From: JADJTT01 sp049306275
Lineage (GTDB): Bacteria; Bacteroidota; Bacteroidia; Chitinophagales; Saprospiraceae
Assembly: GCA_049306275.1 (NCBI GenBank)
Contig: JBAQQB010000017.1
Location: 1-55,372 of the forward strand
Length of the DNA stretch: 55,372 nucleotides
Direction of reading: 5' to 3'
The notes beneath the pieces are model-generated. The model was not told the DNA's origin and searched no databases. It saw only the letters and a program-made list of their open reading frames with translations. The first letter of the stretch is position 1. The number at the start of each line of letters is the position of its first letter. Of this stretch, positions 34,332-43,268 are shown piece by piece. The position numbers and the translations under genes are program-made.

Positions 34332-36206
34332 CTATTTTTTCCCTTTGCGCTTCGCCTCGATTTCCGCTTGCCGCTGTTGTTGTTCTTTCAGGGCATTCTG
34401 GAGCCTGGCCTGGAAACCTTCTTTTTTCTTGGGTTTCTTCTTGTGGGCTTCCATCTCCTCCTTGATCTTCTCTTCATCGATGATGTAGTTTTTGGTAACG
34501 ATGGTTTGGCCAACGTTGATCAGGTTGCTGAAAAGCAGGTAGCAGGTCAGACCCGCTGCGAAGGTGTTGAAGAAGAAAAGGAACATGACCGGCATGAGGT
34601 ATTGCATCCACTTCATGGCAGGGTTCATGGAGAAGTCCATGTTCTGCGCGTTGTAGTATGTGTAGAGTACGGTCGTCGCTGCCCAGAGGAGGGTGAACAA
34701 GCTCACGTGATCGCCGTAGAACGGAATGACGAAGGGCAGGCTGAAAGCCACGTCGTAGGACGACAGGTCGGTAGCCCAGAGGAAGGGCACCTGCCGGAAC
34801 TCGATGGCAGCCGGGAAGAAGCGGTAGAGGGCAAACCAGATCGGCATCTGGAGCAGGGTGGGCAGGCAGCCGCCGAGCGGGTTGACGCCAAACTCATTAT
34901 AGACCTTCATGGTCTCCATTTGCAGCTTCTGCGGGTCGTCCTTGAACTTTTCGCGCAGGTTGGCGATATGCGGTTTGAGGGCGCCCATTTTCGACTGCGA
35001 ATAGATCATCTTGTACGTCAGGGGGTAGAGCACCATTTTCACGATGAAGGTCAGCACCAGGATCACCACCCCCATGGAGCCGATAAAACCGGACAGGAAG
35101 GTGAAAATCGGGCGGATGACCCAGCGGTTGATGGTACCGAAGATGCTGCTGCCGAAGGGAATGACATCCTCCAGCTCCATATCATAGGCCTTGAGCCGGG
35201 GGAATTCATTGGGGCCGATATACCAGGCCATGTCGAAGGAGGCGCGGTCGGCTGTTGGGATGGCGACGCGGGCAGCCACCTTTTTGAGGTCTTCCGCTTT
35301 TTCGTCGGCGGGCATTTCGGTTTGGAAAGTGCCGGAAGCGAATTTATCGGAAGCGATCAGCGAGCTGTTGAAGAACTGGTTGGCGCTGGAAATCCACTTG
35401 ATGGGCGTATCGGTCACCTCGTCTTCGTCGGTGCGGGTGCAAGAGCAGTGGTCGGGAGAATCCTCTGCCGGTTTGTAGTAAATGGTGGAGTAGTTGCGCT
35501 CGTAGCTGACGTTTTTCTCCAGTTTGTCGAGGTAGTTGACCCAGTTGAGCGTCAATTTCGAATTGGGGTCGATGAAGGATTCTAGCCCTGTCCAACTGAC
35601 GGAATAGTCGAGGTGGTAGCTATCGGGCTTGAGGGTGTAGCGCTGCTCAAAAAAGCGCCCCTCCCCTGCCGGCGCGCGAAAGACGATGGCGTTTTCGGTC
35701 GTTTCTGCCTGAAAGAACAAGTCCTGGGTGCTGATCACACGGGCGGGCGTACCTGCCAGCGGGATGAGGTATTCAAAGCGGTCTTTGGCGTCTTCCAGCA
35801 AGCGCAGGGGCGATTCGACCTCTTTATTCTTCTCCCCTTCCGAAATTTTCTTATAATTTTTGACCTCGGCTTCTACGATCCGGCCGCCTTTGGTGGAGAA
35901 GGTCACACGAAGCAAATCGTTTTCAAGGGTCAGCAGTGCTTCCTCACCGGAGGCGGCGGGGGCGAAAATGCCGTACTGGCCGCTGCGCTGCACCATGGCG
36001 AGGGAATCGGCGGCTTGCTGATCAGCAGTAGCGGCCTCCTGCAGGGAGTCGGGAATAAGCGCAGTATCGGCGGGCGGAAGCTGGCCGGTGCTATCAGTGA
36101 TGGAGGGCACGTCCTGTTGGGTTTTCTGCGGCTTGGGCATAAACTGTTGCCAAACCAGCAAAATACCAAAGATCAGCACGAAACCTATGATGGCATTCCT
36201 ATCCAT
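34332..36206 (-). CDS. yidC: Membrane protein insertase YidC
   Basis: A 624-residue inner-membrane insertase that places proteins into the membrane alone or with SecYEG. The first membrane segment (AIIGFVLIFGILLVWQQF) is at 5-22, and a large periplasmic beta-sandwich domain spans about 60-345. The conserved insertase core (about 375-570) has PLTYKMIYSQSKM, NPLGGCLPTLLQMPIWFALY and later membrane helices. A basic tail rich in Lys/Gln (about 575-624) may contact ribosomes. Length suits Bacteroidota. The DUF6438 lipoprotein gene follows 6 bp downstream and is probably co-transcribed. A good -33/-7 pair lies at 36256-36289. Confidence 0.96.
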   Translation of the reverse strand: MDRNAIIGFVLIFGILLVWQQFMPKPQKTQQDVPSITDSTGQLPPADTALIPDSLQEAATADQQAADSLAMVQRSGQYGIFAPAASGEEALLTLENDLLRVTFSTKGGRIVEAEVKNYKKISEGEKNKEVESPLRLLEDAKDRFEYLIPLAGTPARVISTQDLFFQAETTENAIVFRAPAGEGRFFEQRYTLKPDSYHLDYSVSWTGLESFIDPNSKLTLNWVNYLDKLEKNVSYERNYSTIYYKPAEDSPDHCSCTRTDEDEVTDTPIKWISSANQFFNSSLIASDKFASGTFQTEMPADEKAEDLKKVAARVAIPTADRASFDMAWYIGPNEFPRLKAYDMELEDVIPFGSSIFGTINRWVIRPIFTFLSGFIGSMGVVILVLTFIVKMVLYPLTYKMIYSQSKMGALKPHIANLREKFKDDPQKLQMETMKVYNEFGVNPLGGCLPTLLQMPIWFALYRFFPAAIEFRQVPFLWATDLSSYDVAFSLPFVIPFYGDHVSLFTLLWAATTVLYTYYNAQNMDFSMNPAMKWMQYLMPVMFLFFFNTFAAGLTCYLLFSNLINVGQTIVTKNYIIDEEKIKEEMEAHKKKPKKKEGFQARLQNALKEQQQRQAEIEAKRKGKK

Positions 36207-36255
36207 TTTGTATTATTGATGGCCTGAAAAGAGGCCGCTTTTCTCAAAATTTTGG

Positions 36256-36289
36256 CAAAGGTAAAACATTATCGCGGGTCTCTGACAAA
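36256..36289 (-). promoter_or_regulatory. Promoter of yidC
   Basis: On the minus strand, TTTG (36286-36289), a 22-bp spacer, then TACCTTTG (36256-36263). This is a good match to the Bacteroidota -33/-7 pair. The ATG at 36206 gives a leader of about 45 nt with a small GGCCT/AGGCC hairpin (about 36226-36241). Confidence 0.6.
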
Positions 36290-36307
36290 CGAACGGATGA
36301 TTCTTTT

Positions 36308-36709
36308 ATGGGAATAGACGAAGGAATGATTTCAGCCTACCTACGCACCCGGTATGAGGTCTGGGCGCCCCGTTTTACGATACGGACCGGCGAGCGGCAT
36401 CCGGCTCTCGACGCCTGGCTTGGCGATCGGAGCTGGGCCTTCATCACGGCCTGGAATCCAGGGTCTCAGCCCCTTTCTGAGGAAGAAAACCGCCACAGGC
36501 AAAGTGAGTTGGAGGATGCGCTCAGGAAGGGCGGTTGGAGGTACTTTCCGGGAGCCGGTGTACCTGAGGATAGTGACTGGCTGCCCGAGGAGAGTTTCCT
36601 GGTCGCAGGGATTCCCCTTGCTGACGCGCTTGAATTGGGACGGCGTTTCGGCCAGCACGCCATTCTCTGGGGAATGCCGGGCCGGCTTGCGCAAATATTT
36701 TTTTTGTAA
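36308..36709 (+). CDS. DUF3293 domain protein
   Basis: A 133-residue small cytosolic protein. The core WAFITAWNPGSQPLSEEENR (about 43-62) and the following FPGAGVPEDSDWLPEESFLV match DUF3293, and RFGQHAILWG is the usual C-terminal block. The family is common and its function is unknown. It is divergent from yidC, with 101 bp between the starts. No operon partner is obvious. Confidence 0.85.
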   Translation: MGIDEGMISAYLRTRYEVWAPRFTIRTGERHPALDAWLGDRSWAFITAWNPGSQPLSEEENRHRQSELEDALRKGGWRYFPGAGVPEDSDWLPEESFLVAGIPLADALELGRRFGQHAILWGMPGRLAQIFFL

Positions 36710-36803
36710 AAACGGCTTGATGAACTTACCTGCAATAAGATTGTCTAAGGAGAATTGAAAAATTAGAACTATATTTTCAGCTTAAACCAACTTCACCAAC
36801 ATT

Positions 36804-38453
36804 ATGCAAAGTACCCATTACCCCTCTCCCCTCGAGATGCTCTACCGCTGGGAAAAGGAGCGTCCCGACGCACTGTTCATGCGCCAGCCCATCAACGGCG
36901 CGTGGCGCGAGTGGACCTGGAAGCAAGCCGGGCAGGAAGTGCGCCAGATGGCGGCCGCCCTGCGGGCCATGGACCTGCCTGCCGGCAGTAAGATAGCCCT
37001 GATCTCCAAAAACTGCGCCCACTGGATCATCGCCGACCTGGCCATCATGATGTCGGGCCATGTTTCTGTGCCGATGTATCCAAACCTCCACGCCGAGACC
37101 ATCCGCCAGATACTCGAACACTCGGAGTCGAAAGTGCTCTTCGTCGGTAAGCTCGACGACTGGGCTTCCATGCGCAGCGGCGTGCCCGACGGCATCAAGT
37201 GCATCGCTTTTCCCTTCTACACAGAGCCGGGCTACCAGACCTGGATGGAGGTGGTAGAAGGCGTTGAGCCAGTCAGGGAGGACGTCATTCGCAAACCGGA
37301 AGAACTCGCGACGATTATCTATACCTCTGGTACTACGGGCCAACCCAAGGGGGTGATGCACAAGTTCCACAACTTCTCCTTTGTGATGAAATATGCGGTC
37401 GACACCTTGAGGGTCGACACTCGCGACAGCTTTTTCTCCTACCTCCCCTTGTGCCACATCGCCGAGCGTCTGCTCGTGGAGATGGGCGTAATCTATTCGG
37501 GAGGCCAGGTGTCGTTTGCCGAATCGATCGACACTTTCGCGAAAAACCTGTCGGATTCACAGCCCACGGTTTTCCTGGCCGTGCCCCGCATCTGGACGAA
37601 GTTCCAGCAGGGCATCCTCAACAAGCTGCCGCAGCGCAAGTTGAATATCCTGCTGGCGATTCCGATCATCAACAACGTGATCCGCAAGAAGGTCAAGCAG
37701 TCGCTGGGGCTCAGCCGCGGCCGGCTGGTGTTTGCCGGCGCCGCCCCCTCCCCTGCCCCGCTGCTCCGCTGGTTTAAACGCCTGGGTATCAACATCCAGG
37801 AGGCTTACGCCATGACCGAAAACTGCTGTTATTCCCACGCCACCCTTCCCGATAAGATCAAGATCGGTTACGTGGGCCCGGCGTTTCCGCACGTCGACGT
37901 CAAACTCGGTCCAGACAAGGAGATCCTGGTCAGGCACGAAGGTTTGATGGACGGCTACTACAAGGAGCCAGAGATGACAGCCGAATCGTTCATAGACGGC
38001 TACCTGCGCACGGGCGACGAAGGAGAGATCGACAAAGATGGCTTCCTCAAGATCACCGGGCGGGTCAAGGACCTGTTCAAGACCAACAAGGGCAAATACG
38101 TCGCGCCCAACCCCATCGAGATGAAGCTCGTCTTCAACACCGACCTGGAGCAGGTCTGTGTCGTGGGCGACCACCTTCCCCAGCCTATCGCCCTGGTGGT
38201 GCTCTCCGACCTTGGCAAAGCCAAGCCGAAGGAAGAGCTCGTCGCCAGCCTGGAGGAAACCCTCGACATCGTCAACGGCAAGCTCGACCAGCACGAGGTA
38301 GTAGCCAAGATGGTGGTGATGAAAGAGCCCTGGACGGTAGATAACGAGTTGCTGACGCCCACCATGAAAATCAAGCGCAACGAGGTGGAGAAGATACATG
38401 CCAGCCGCTACCAGGAGTGGTACAAGCGAGATGGCCGCGTTATTTGGGAATGA
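36804..38453 (+). CDS. AMP-binding long-chain acyl-CoA synthetase
   Basis: A 549-residue adenylate-forming enzyme that activates a fatty acid with ATP and joins it to CoA. The P-loop YTSGTTGQPKG is at about 173-183. Further motifs are AYAMTENCCYSHA (A5, near 335), GYLRTGDEGEID (A7), and KITGRVKDLFKTNKGKYVAP (A8). The organisation matches FadD15/ACSL-like synthetases, slightly shorter than typical (about 600). Substrate chain length is inference. A terminator-like hairpin follows at 38461-38495. Confidence 0.92.
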   Translation: MQSTHYPSPLEMLYRWEKERPDALFMRQPINGAWREWTWKQAGQEVRQMAAALRAMDLPAGSKIALISKNCAHWIIADLAIMMSGHVSVPMYPNLHAETIRQILEHSESKVLFVGKLDDWASMRSGVPDGIKCIAFPFYTEPGYQTWMEVVEGVEPVREDVIRKPEELATIIYTSGTTGQPKGVMHKFHNFSFVMKYAVDTLRVDTRDSFFSYLPLCHIAERLLVEMGVIYSGGQVSFAESIDTFAKNLSDSQPTVFLAVPRIWTKFQQGILNKLPQRKLNILLAIPIINNVIRKKVKQSLGLSRGRLVFAGAAPSPAPLLRWFKRLGINIQEAYAMTENCCYSHATLPDKIKIGYVGPAFPHVDVKLGPDKEILVRHEGLMDGYYKEPEMTAESFIDGYLRTGDEGEIDKDGFLKITGRVKDLFKTNKGKYVAPNPIEMKLVFNTDLEQVCVVGDHLPQPIALVVLSDLGKAKPKEELVASLEETLDIVNGKLDQHEVVAKMVVMKEPWTVDNELLTPTMKIKRNEVEKIHASRYQEWYKRDGRVIWE

Positions 38454-38460
38454 AAAAAAC

Positions 38461-38495
38461 AGCCCGGGGGAGTGATCTCCCTCCGGGCTTTCTTG
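38461..38495 (+). terminator. Intrinsic terminator
   Basis: AGCCCGG (38461-38467) pairs with CCGGGCT (38483-38489), with an inner GGGAG/CTCCC stem and a TGAT loop. It is flanked by A7 and a short T tract. It lies between the convergent acyl-CoA synthetase and helix-hairpin-helix genes. Confidence 0.82.
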
Positions 38496-38526
38496 GAAAA
38501 AACGAATAAACTGAGGACAGAGGGGA

Positions 38527-39180
38527 TTACTCCCGGCCGCCTTTCAGTTTGTCTTGAAGTTCCTTGAGTTCATCCCATTTGCCAGCCGCCGCCAGACCTG
38601 CCTGTTTGCCCCAGGTATCGGGGTCGGCAAGGTTGAAGGTGGGGCCTGCGGCGTCCAGAATTTCCCGCACTTTTGCAGCAGGGGTATTTTCCAGGTCGGC
38701 GAAGGTATGAATGCCTGCTTCTTTGAGCAACGTTTCGATTTTGGGACCAATCCCTTCGATCTTCTTCAGGTCGTCGCCGCCAGGCGTTGCGCCGGCTTTC
38801 ATGGGAGCGGCTTTTTTGGTGGTCACGACCTCTTCGTGGTGGTGCTCAATGCCCAATTGTTCTCTCAGGCGGTGGAGCTGTGCATCGAGTACGGCCTTGT
38901 CGGCTTCCAGTTTTCCGATTTGCGAGCGGAAAGTGCCGGCTTCCCGGGTCAGTTCGTCGTGGCTATATTTCAGGCTGGCGTAGTCTTTTTCCAGATTGGT
39001 AAAGCGGTTGTGGTAGTCATCGCGTTCCTTTTCGGCAGTTTTCATGCGGTTGAGGAAGCGCCCCCAGAGGATCCATCCCAGGAGCAGGCCCAGGAGGATG
39101 GCCGCGATGAACATCAGGATGGCCTTGGTCAGGCAGCTGGGGCATGCCTCGACGTGGAGTAAAAGGAAATCTGAGAACAT
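38527..39180 (-). CDS. Membrane-anchored coiled-coil protein with helix-hairpin-helix domain
   Basis: A 217-residue protein. A short N-terminus contains ACPSC (12-16) just before a membrane helix (about 20-40). A coiled coil follows (about 45-112), and then a linker with basic and Thr-rich residues. A helix-hairpin-helix/DUF4332-like domain (about 138-180) carries LKKIEGIGPKIETLLKEAG. Such HhH modules bind DNA or act as protein-docking units, and in this membrane context the partner is unknown. It follows the OmpA gene by 19 bp on the same strand. That protein also has a C-P-x-C motif next to its membrane helix, suggesting that the two work together. Confidence 0.82.
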   Translation of the reverse strand: MFSDFLLLHVEACPSCLTKAILMFIAAILLGLLLGWILWGRFLNRMKTAEKERDDYHNRFTNLEKDYASLKYSHDELTREAGTFRSQIGKLEADKAVLDAQLHRLREQLGIEHHHEEVVTTKKAAPMKAGATPGGDDLKKIEGIGPKIETLLKEAGIHTFADLENTPAAKVREILDAAGPTFNLADPDTWGKQAGLAAAGKWDELKELQDKLKGGRE

Positions 39181-39199
39181 AGAAGTTGGTTTTTATTCT

Positions 39200-40051
39200 T
39201 TAATTCTTTTTGATCAAACGCAGTTCGACGCGGCGGTTTTGCTCCTTGCCTGCCTCGGTGTCGTTGGAGGCTTCGGGCTGCGAGCGCCCCTTCGAATCCA
39301 CGGATACCTGATTGGAAGGCACCCCGTTGGACACCAGCAGGTCGCGGATGGCCTCGGCGCGTTGCCGCCCCAGATCCAGGTTATAAGCGTCATCGCCGAT
39401 GTTGTCGGTATGTCCGGTAAGCCTGATCTGCTCGCCGGAAGTCTTGACCCGTGCAGCCACTTCCTTGAGGTATTTTTCGATCTGCGGATTTTTGATCCGC
39501 TGAGTCGATTTGTAGGGGAAGCGGATGATGGTGCGGTCGGGGAACGTGTCGACGGCCACGACTTCGTCTTTTTTCTCCACCTCTATCCATCGAAAATCGG
39601 CGCCTTTGAAGTATTTGGTGCGCACGCCTTCTGTCTCGTCCATTACGCGGGCCCTGACCTGTATCCGTTCGGCAGGCATGCCGCCGGCCAGGAGGCCTTT
39701 GACCAGTTCGGCGCGGGCGAAGCCCAGGTTGTCGGCATTCTCTGGCTTGGGCTCTTCTTCGTAGTAATAGCCGGTGATTTCGAGGATATTGTCCTCGTTT
39801 TTGTCAGCCAGCAATTTCTTCTTGAAGCCAGGAAATTCATCAGAGGTGTATGGGGTCGGGTCGGTCCATTTGAAGCCCAGGGGCATGCGCAGCACGTCTT
39901 CTGCTGCTGCGGCGTCACCTTCTTCTCCGCCATGCACAAAACACTGCGGGCAGAAGACGTGTTCCCAGGAAGGATACCATGGACCAAACCAGAGCCACGC
40001 CAGCAGGACCGTTGGGATCAACCACAGGAGCAACTTGGTAAGGGTACTCAT
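39200..40051 (-). CDS. Membrane-anchored OmpA-family protein with two OmpA-like units
   Basis: A 283-residue protein. A membrane helix (about 5-22) precedes a CPQC motif (near 33-36). The C-terminal OmpA domain (about 170-283) has the peptidoglycan-binding pattern LTGHTDNIGDDAYN-x-LG-x-RAE-x-IR plus the terminal NRRVEL. Residues about 75-125 (LEITGYYYEEEPKPENADN, then LGFARAELVKGLL) look like a degenerate copy of the same unit. It probably links the membrane to the cell wall. The ATG at 40051 is preferred to a frame open to 40111 because it starts right at the membrane helix. It forms an operon with the downstream HhH protein. Confidence 0.86.
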   Translation of the reverse strand: MSTLTKLLLWLIPTVLLAWLWFGPWYPSWEHVFCPQCFVHGGEEGDAAAAEDVLRMPLGFKWTDPTPYTSDEFPGFKKKLLADKNEDNILEITGYYYEEEPKPENADNLGFARAELVKGLLAGGMPAERIQVRARVMDETEGVRTKYFKGADFRWIEVEKKDEVVAVDTFPDRTIIRFPYKSTQRIKNPQIEKYLKEVAARVKTSGEQIRLTGHTDNIGDDAYNLDLGRQRAEAIRDLLVSNGVPSNQVSVDSKGRSQPEASNDTEAGKEQNRRVELRLIKKN

Positions 40052-40174
40052 ATTGATAAAGTTGGTTAAAAAATCGCGTTGGCGTAAAAATCTTTGGCGG
40101 CTATCTGACACATCGCTATAAAATTAACTAAATCTCGGGGAACTTTACCTTCAAAATGCATTTAATCTACTTAA

Positions 40175-40202
40175 ATCGTTTATCGTTGAGCGTTTATCGT
40201 TT
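40175..40202. repeat. ATCGTTT heptamer array upstream of ffh
   Basis: Four units: ATCGTTT (40175-40181), ATCGTTG, AGCGTTT, ATCGTTT (40196-40202). It ends 9 bp before the ffh -7 element and so occupies the -33 region. Confidence 0.75.
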
Positions 40203-40211
40203 AACACTGCT

Positions 40212-40219
40212 TATATTTG
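40212..40219 (+). promoter_or_regulatory. -7 element of ffh
   Basis: TATATTTG followed by CAC is a perfect TAnnTTTGC box, 25 bp before the ffh ATG. A GTTG at 40185-40188 lies 23 bp upstream as a possible -33 element and falls within an ATCGTTT heptamer array. Confidence 0.6.
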
Positions 40220-40244
40220 CACCCTGAAAAATTAAGCCTGCACT

Positions 40245-41585
40245 ATGTTTGAAAGTTTAAGCGACCGCCTGGAAGGCGCGTTAAAGACCCTGAAGGGCGA
40301 ACACAAGCTGACCGAACTGAACATTGCGGAATCCATCAAGGAGATCCGCCGGGCACTGGTGGCAGCCGACGTCAACTATAAAATTGCGAAAGACTTTACC
40401 GACGCCATCAAGGACAAGGCCCTGGGTACCGAGAACGTGCTGCGCGCGGTGCGTCCCGGCGAGCTGATGGTCAAGATCGTCATGGACGAGCTGGTGCAGT
40501 TGATGGGCGGCCAGGCCGCCGACTTCAACCTGAAAGGCAGCCCTGCGGTGGTGCTCATCTCTGGCCTTCAAGGCTCTGGTAAGACGACCTTCTCCGGAAA
40601 ACTGGCCAATTTTCTCAAGACCCAGCGCAAGAAAAAGCCCCTGCTGGTGGCCTGCGACGTTTACCGCCCCGCGGCTATCGACCAGCTGAGCGTGCTGGGC
40701 GAGCAGATCGGCGTGCCGGTGTACAAGGAGGTGGAGAATAAAAACCCGGTAGAGATCGCCCTCAAGTCGATCAAGCACGCCCAGGACCATGGCTACGATG
40801 TCGTGATCGTCGACACCGCCGGCCGCCTGTCTATCGACGAGGAGATGATGGCGGAGATCGCGAAGATCAAAGACTCCATTTCGCCCAACGAGACCCTGTT
40901 CGTTGTCGACTCCATGACCGGTCAGGATGCCGTCAACACGGCCAAGGCATTCCACGACCGCCTCAACTACGACGGCGTGGTGCTCACCAAGCTCGACGGC
41001 GACACCCGGGGTGGCGCAGCCCTTTCCATCAAATACACCGTAGGCAAACCTATCAAGTTTGTCAGCGAAGGCGAAAAGATGGACACCCTCGACGTGTTCT
41101 ACCCCGACCGTATGGCCCAGCGCATCCTCGGCATGGGCGACATCGTATCGTTTGTAGAACGCGCCCAGTCGCAATTCGACGAACAGGAGGCCAAACGCCT
41201 GGAGAAAAAGATCAAGAAGAACAAGTTCGACTTCAACGACTTCCTCAGCCAGATCAACCAGATCAAGCGCATGGGCGACCTCAAGAGCCTCATGAACATG
41301 ATCCCCGGCATGAGCAAAATGACCCGCGATCTGGATATCGACGACAAGGCTTTCGCCAAAATAGAATCCATCATCTTCTCCATGACCCCCGCAGAGCGGG
41401 CCGACCCCGACCTGCTCAACATGAGCCGCAAGACCCGTATCGCCAAAGGCTGCGGCCGCGACATCCACGAGATCAACATGTTCATCAAGCAGTTCGATCA
41501 AATGCGCAAGATGATGCACAAGATGAGCACCAGCAATGTGATGAATATGCCGGGGATGAAAGGGGGTGGGAAGAAACCGTTTTGA
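40245..41585 (+). CDS. ffh: Signal recognition particle protein Ffh (SRP54)
   Basis: A 446-residue SRP GTPase that brings ribosome-nascent chains to FtsY at the membrane. Landmarks are the N domain (1-90), the P-loop GLQGSGKTT (near 106-114), ACDVYRPAA, DTAGRL (near 189), TKLDGDTRGGAAL (near 247), and the Met-rich M domain (about 325-446, ending NMPGMKGGGKKPF) that binds signal peptides and 4.5S RNA. Length is normal. It is convergent with the helical-protein gene, and the intergenic inverted AGTTTTC array (41588-41667) is the likely terminator. Confidence 0.97.
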   Translation: MFESLSDRLEGALKTLKGEHKLTELNIAESIKEIRRALVAADVNYKIAKDFTDAIKDKALGTENVLRAVRPGELMVKIVMDELVQLMGGQAADFNLKGSPAVVLISGLQGSGKTTFSGKLANFLKTQRKKKPLLVACDVYRPAAIDQLSVLGEQIGVPVYKEVENKNPVEIALKSIKHAQDHGYDVVIVDTAGRLSIDEEMMAEIAKIKDSISPNETLFVVDSMTGQDAVNTAKAFHDRLNYDGVVLTKLDGDTRGGAALSIKYTVGKPIKFVSEGEKMDTLDVFYPDRMAQRILGMGDIVSFVERAQSQFDEQEAKRLEKKIKKNKFDFNDFLSQINQIKRMGDLKSLMNMIPGMSKMTRDLDIDDKAFAKIESIIFSMTPAERADPDLLNMSRKTRIAKGCGRDIHEINMFIKQFDQMRKMMHKMSTSNVMNMPGMKGGGKKPF

Positions 41586-41587
41586 GA

Positions 41588-41667
41588 TAGTTTTCAGTTT
41601 TCAGTGTTCAGTTTTCAGTTAATCTCCAACTGAAAACTGAACACTGAAAACTGAACACTGAAAACTA
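41588..41667. repeat. Inverted AGTTTTC/AGTGTTC heptamer array between convergent genes
   Basis: The left arm (41589-41620) has four heptamers plus AGTT. The right arm (41628-41667) has five inverse-complement heptamers. A loop of about 7 nt separates them. It lies between the ffh stop codon and the stop codon of paralogue B, which it overlaps. It is a probable bidirectional terminator without a T tract. Confidence 0.85.
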
Positions 41668-43086
41668 CCTCTGCCCTTTTATCAACCGCTCGGCCTGCTC
41701 CAGCAGCCATGTTTTTTCTGCCAGTGGTTTGGTCTGTTCAATGGCTTCGCGAAGTTCATGAAGGGCATGGCGGTCAAATGGATTTGTCTCCAGGAGACGA
41801 AACGTCATTTGGATCGCATTGAGGTAATTCTCCCGATGATAACCCATCACTTTTTTGCGTAAAACAAACATACGCATGGCCTTTAGGTGGTCGTGCAGCA
41901 AATCTATTTCGCCCCACTCGTAAAATAGTTTGATTTGAACCGTTTTCGCGGCCAGGTTGAGCAGCAGGTCTTCGTACTCCGATTTTTGAAGGAGTTCAAG
42001 CGCTTGGGCATAATCCTTTTTGCTGTAAGCCAGCAAGGCCATGCAGAAGCTAGACATGGATTCGCGGTGCTCGGGTGGCAGGGCTCTTGTATAATCCTTT
42101 AAAAAACGTTCTACCCAGTCATATTCCCTGAGCACCAAGCCAAGGGCCACCGCATTCCGGTAGGTAAATCGCGACAATTGCCCTTCGGTGAGCAGATACC
42201 CCTCGCTCAAGCCTTTCTGGTAGATCTCAAATTCATCATCCAGGTAAGTGGCCGCCCCTTCATTGTAGCGTTTGATGCAGTAGTTTATTCCAAGAATAAA
42301 CAGGTCGCGGGTTTCATCTGGGGGGAATAGGCTTGCCCATGCAAAAATGCCGGACTTGAACTGTTGAAAAAAACGGGGTTCCTCCGGGTTGGTCAGCGCT
42401 TGAAAAGCATGATAATAAACGGATATCGCCGGCAGGTTCAGCAAATCGCTGGCCTCTACATATTCGATCACGGCGTGCAATAGTCCAAAATGGTAGTCGG
42501 TCTTGTAAACGGCCTGATGCGACAACATGGAGCATGCCTGCCTCAGCTTTTGTGAAATAAAAACGGCATCCAGACTGTCGGCGATGCCCTGCAGGTTGAA
42601 CTCCTGAATGCGGTTGACGCTCGCTTGAAAACGGTAGCGCTCCGTATCCAGGTGGTAGGCATCCTGAAAATAATCCGCGTTTCTGTAGGGATAAGCGTCC
42701 AATACCTCGCGCGCCTGCTGGTCGGACTTGACAAAATGACGGGGCAATTGACGCTTCCGGTAAATAGCCGCAAGGGTTGTATGAAAGCGAACCTTGTCGC
42801 GAGACTCCGCCTGTTGCACCAAAAAGGACTCCGCCAGTTTTACCAAATAGCTCATCAACAAGCGCAATTGCTGATCCTCGTATGGCTTGCCGGGAAATAA
42901 ACGGCGATACAACAAGCGTTTTTCAGGCGTCACATTCAACTCCAGCAAATACTCGCGCAAAAGCGCCCACAGCCGCACCACATCCCCATTGCGGTTGTAG
43001 TATTCGGAACGAACAAATCGGTCCATTTCCCGCCACTCCTTTTTGCTGAAAGTTTTCAGAAGGTTCAGCAAGTGAGTATTTTTCAT
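41665..43086 (-). CDS. Uncharacterised helical protein, paralogue B
   Basis: A 473-residue protein with no signal peptide or membrane segment, predicted all-helical. It is homologous end to end with the protein at 23527-24954. Shared blocks include LKTFSKKEW at the N-terminus, FPGKPYEDQQLR (near 64), GINYCIKR-x-N (near 267), YRNAVALGLVLREYDWVERF (near 310), KSEYEDLLLNLAAKT (near 380), and W-x-L-E-Q near the end. I believe this family occurs in many copies in Saprospiria and relatives; no function is known to me. It is divergent from a T9SS dockerin-like gene with 182 bp between starts, mirroring paralogue A. Its stop codon overlaps the terminator-like repeat. Confidence 0.82.
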   Translation of the reverse strand: MKNTHLLNLLKTFSKKEWREMDRFVRSEYYNRNGDVVRLWALLREYLLELNVTPEKRLLYRRLFPGKPYEDQQLRLLMSYLVKLAESFLVQQAESRDKVRFHTTLAAIYRKRQLPRHFVKSDQQAREVLDAYPYRNADYFQDAYHLDTERYRFQASVNRIQEFNLQGIADSLDAVFISQKLRQACSMLSHQAVYKTDYHFGLLHAVIEYVEASDLLNLPAISVYYHAFQALTNPEEPRFFQQFKSGIFAWASLFPPDETRDLFILGINYCIKRYNEGAATYLDDEFEIYQKGLSEGYLLTEGQLSRFTYRNAVALGLVLREYDWVERFLKDYTRALPPEHRESMSSFCMALLAYSKKDYAQALELLQKSEYEDLLLNLAAKTVQIKLFYEWGEIDLLHDHLKAMRMFVLRKKVMGYHRENYLNAIQMTFRLLETNPFDRHALHELREAIEQTKPLAEKTWLLEQAERLIKGQR

Positions 43087-43268
43087 TATGATTTTTAAGA
43101 TATTTTCTACAAAAAATCAAGACTTTCAAATTCAACCTCATGAAAAAAGCCGTGTAATTCATCAACACCCAAGCCACTAATTAAAAAAAATTCCTACAAA
43201 CCCCGAAATTTGTTTTTGCAGGCTCAGGCGGTTTCCTTCATTTTTGTTTGCATCAAAGCTACAATGGA

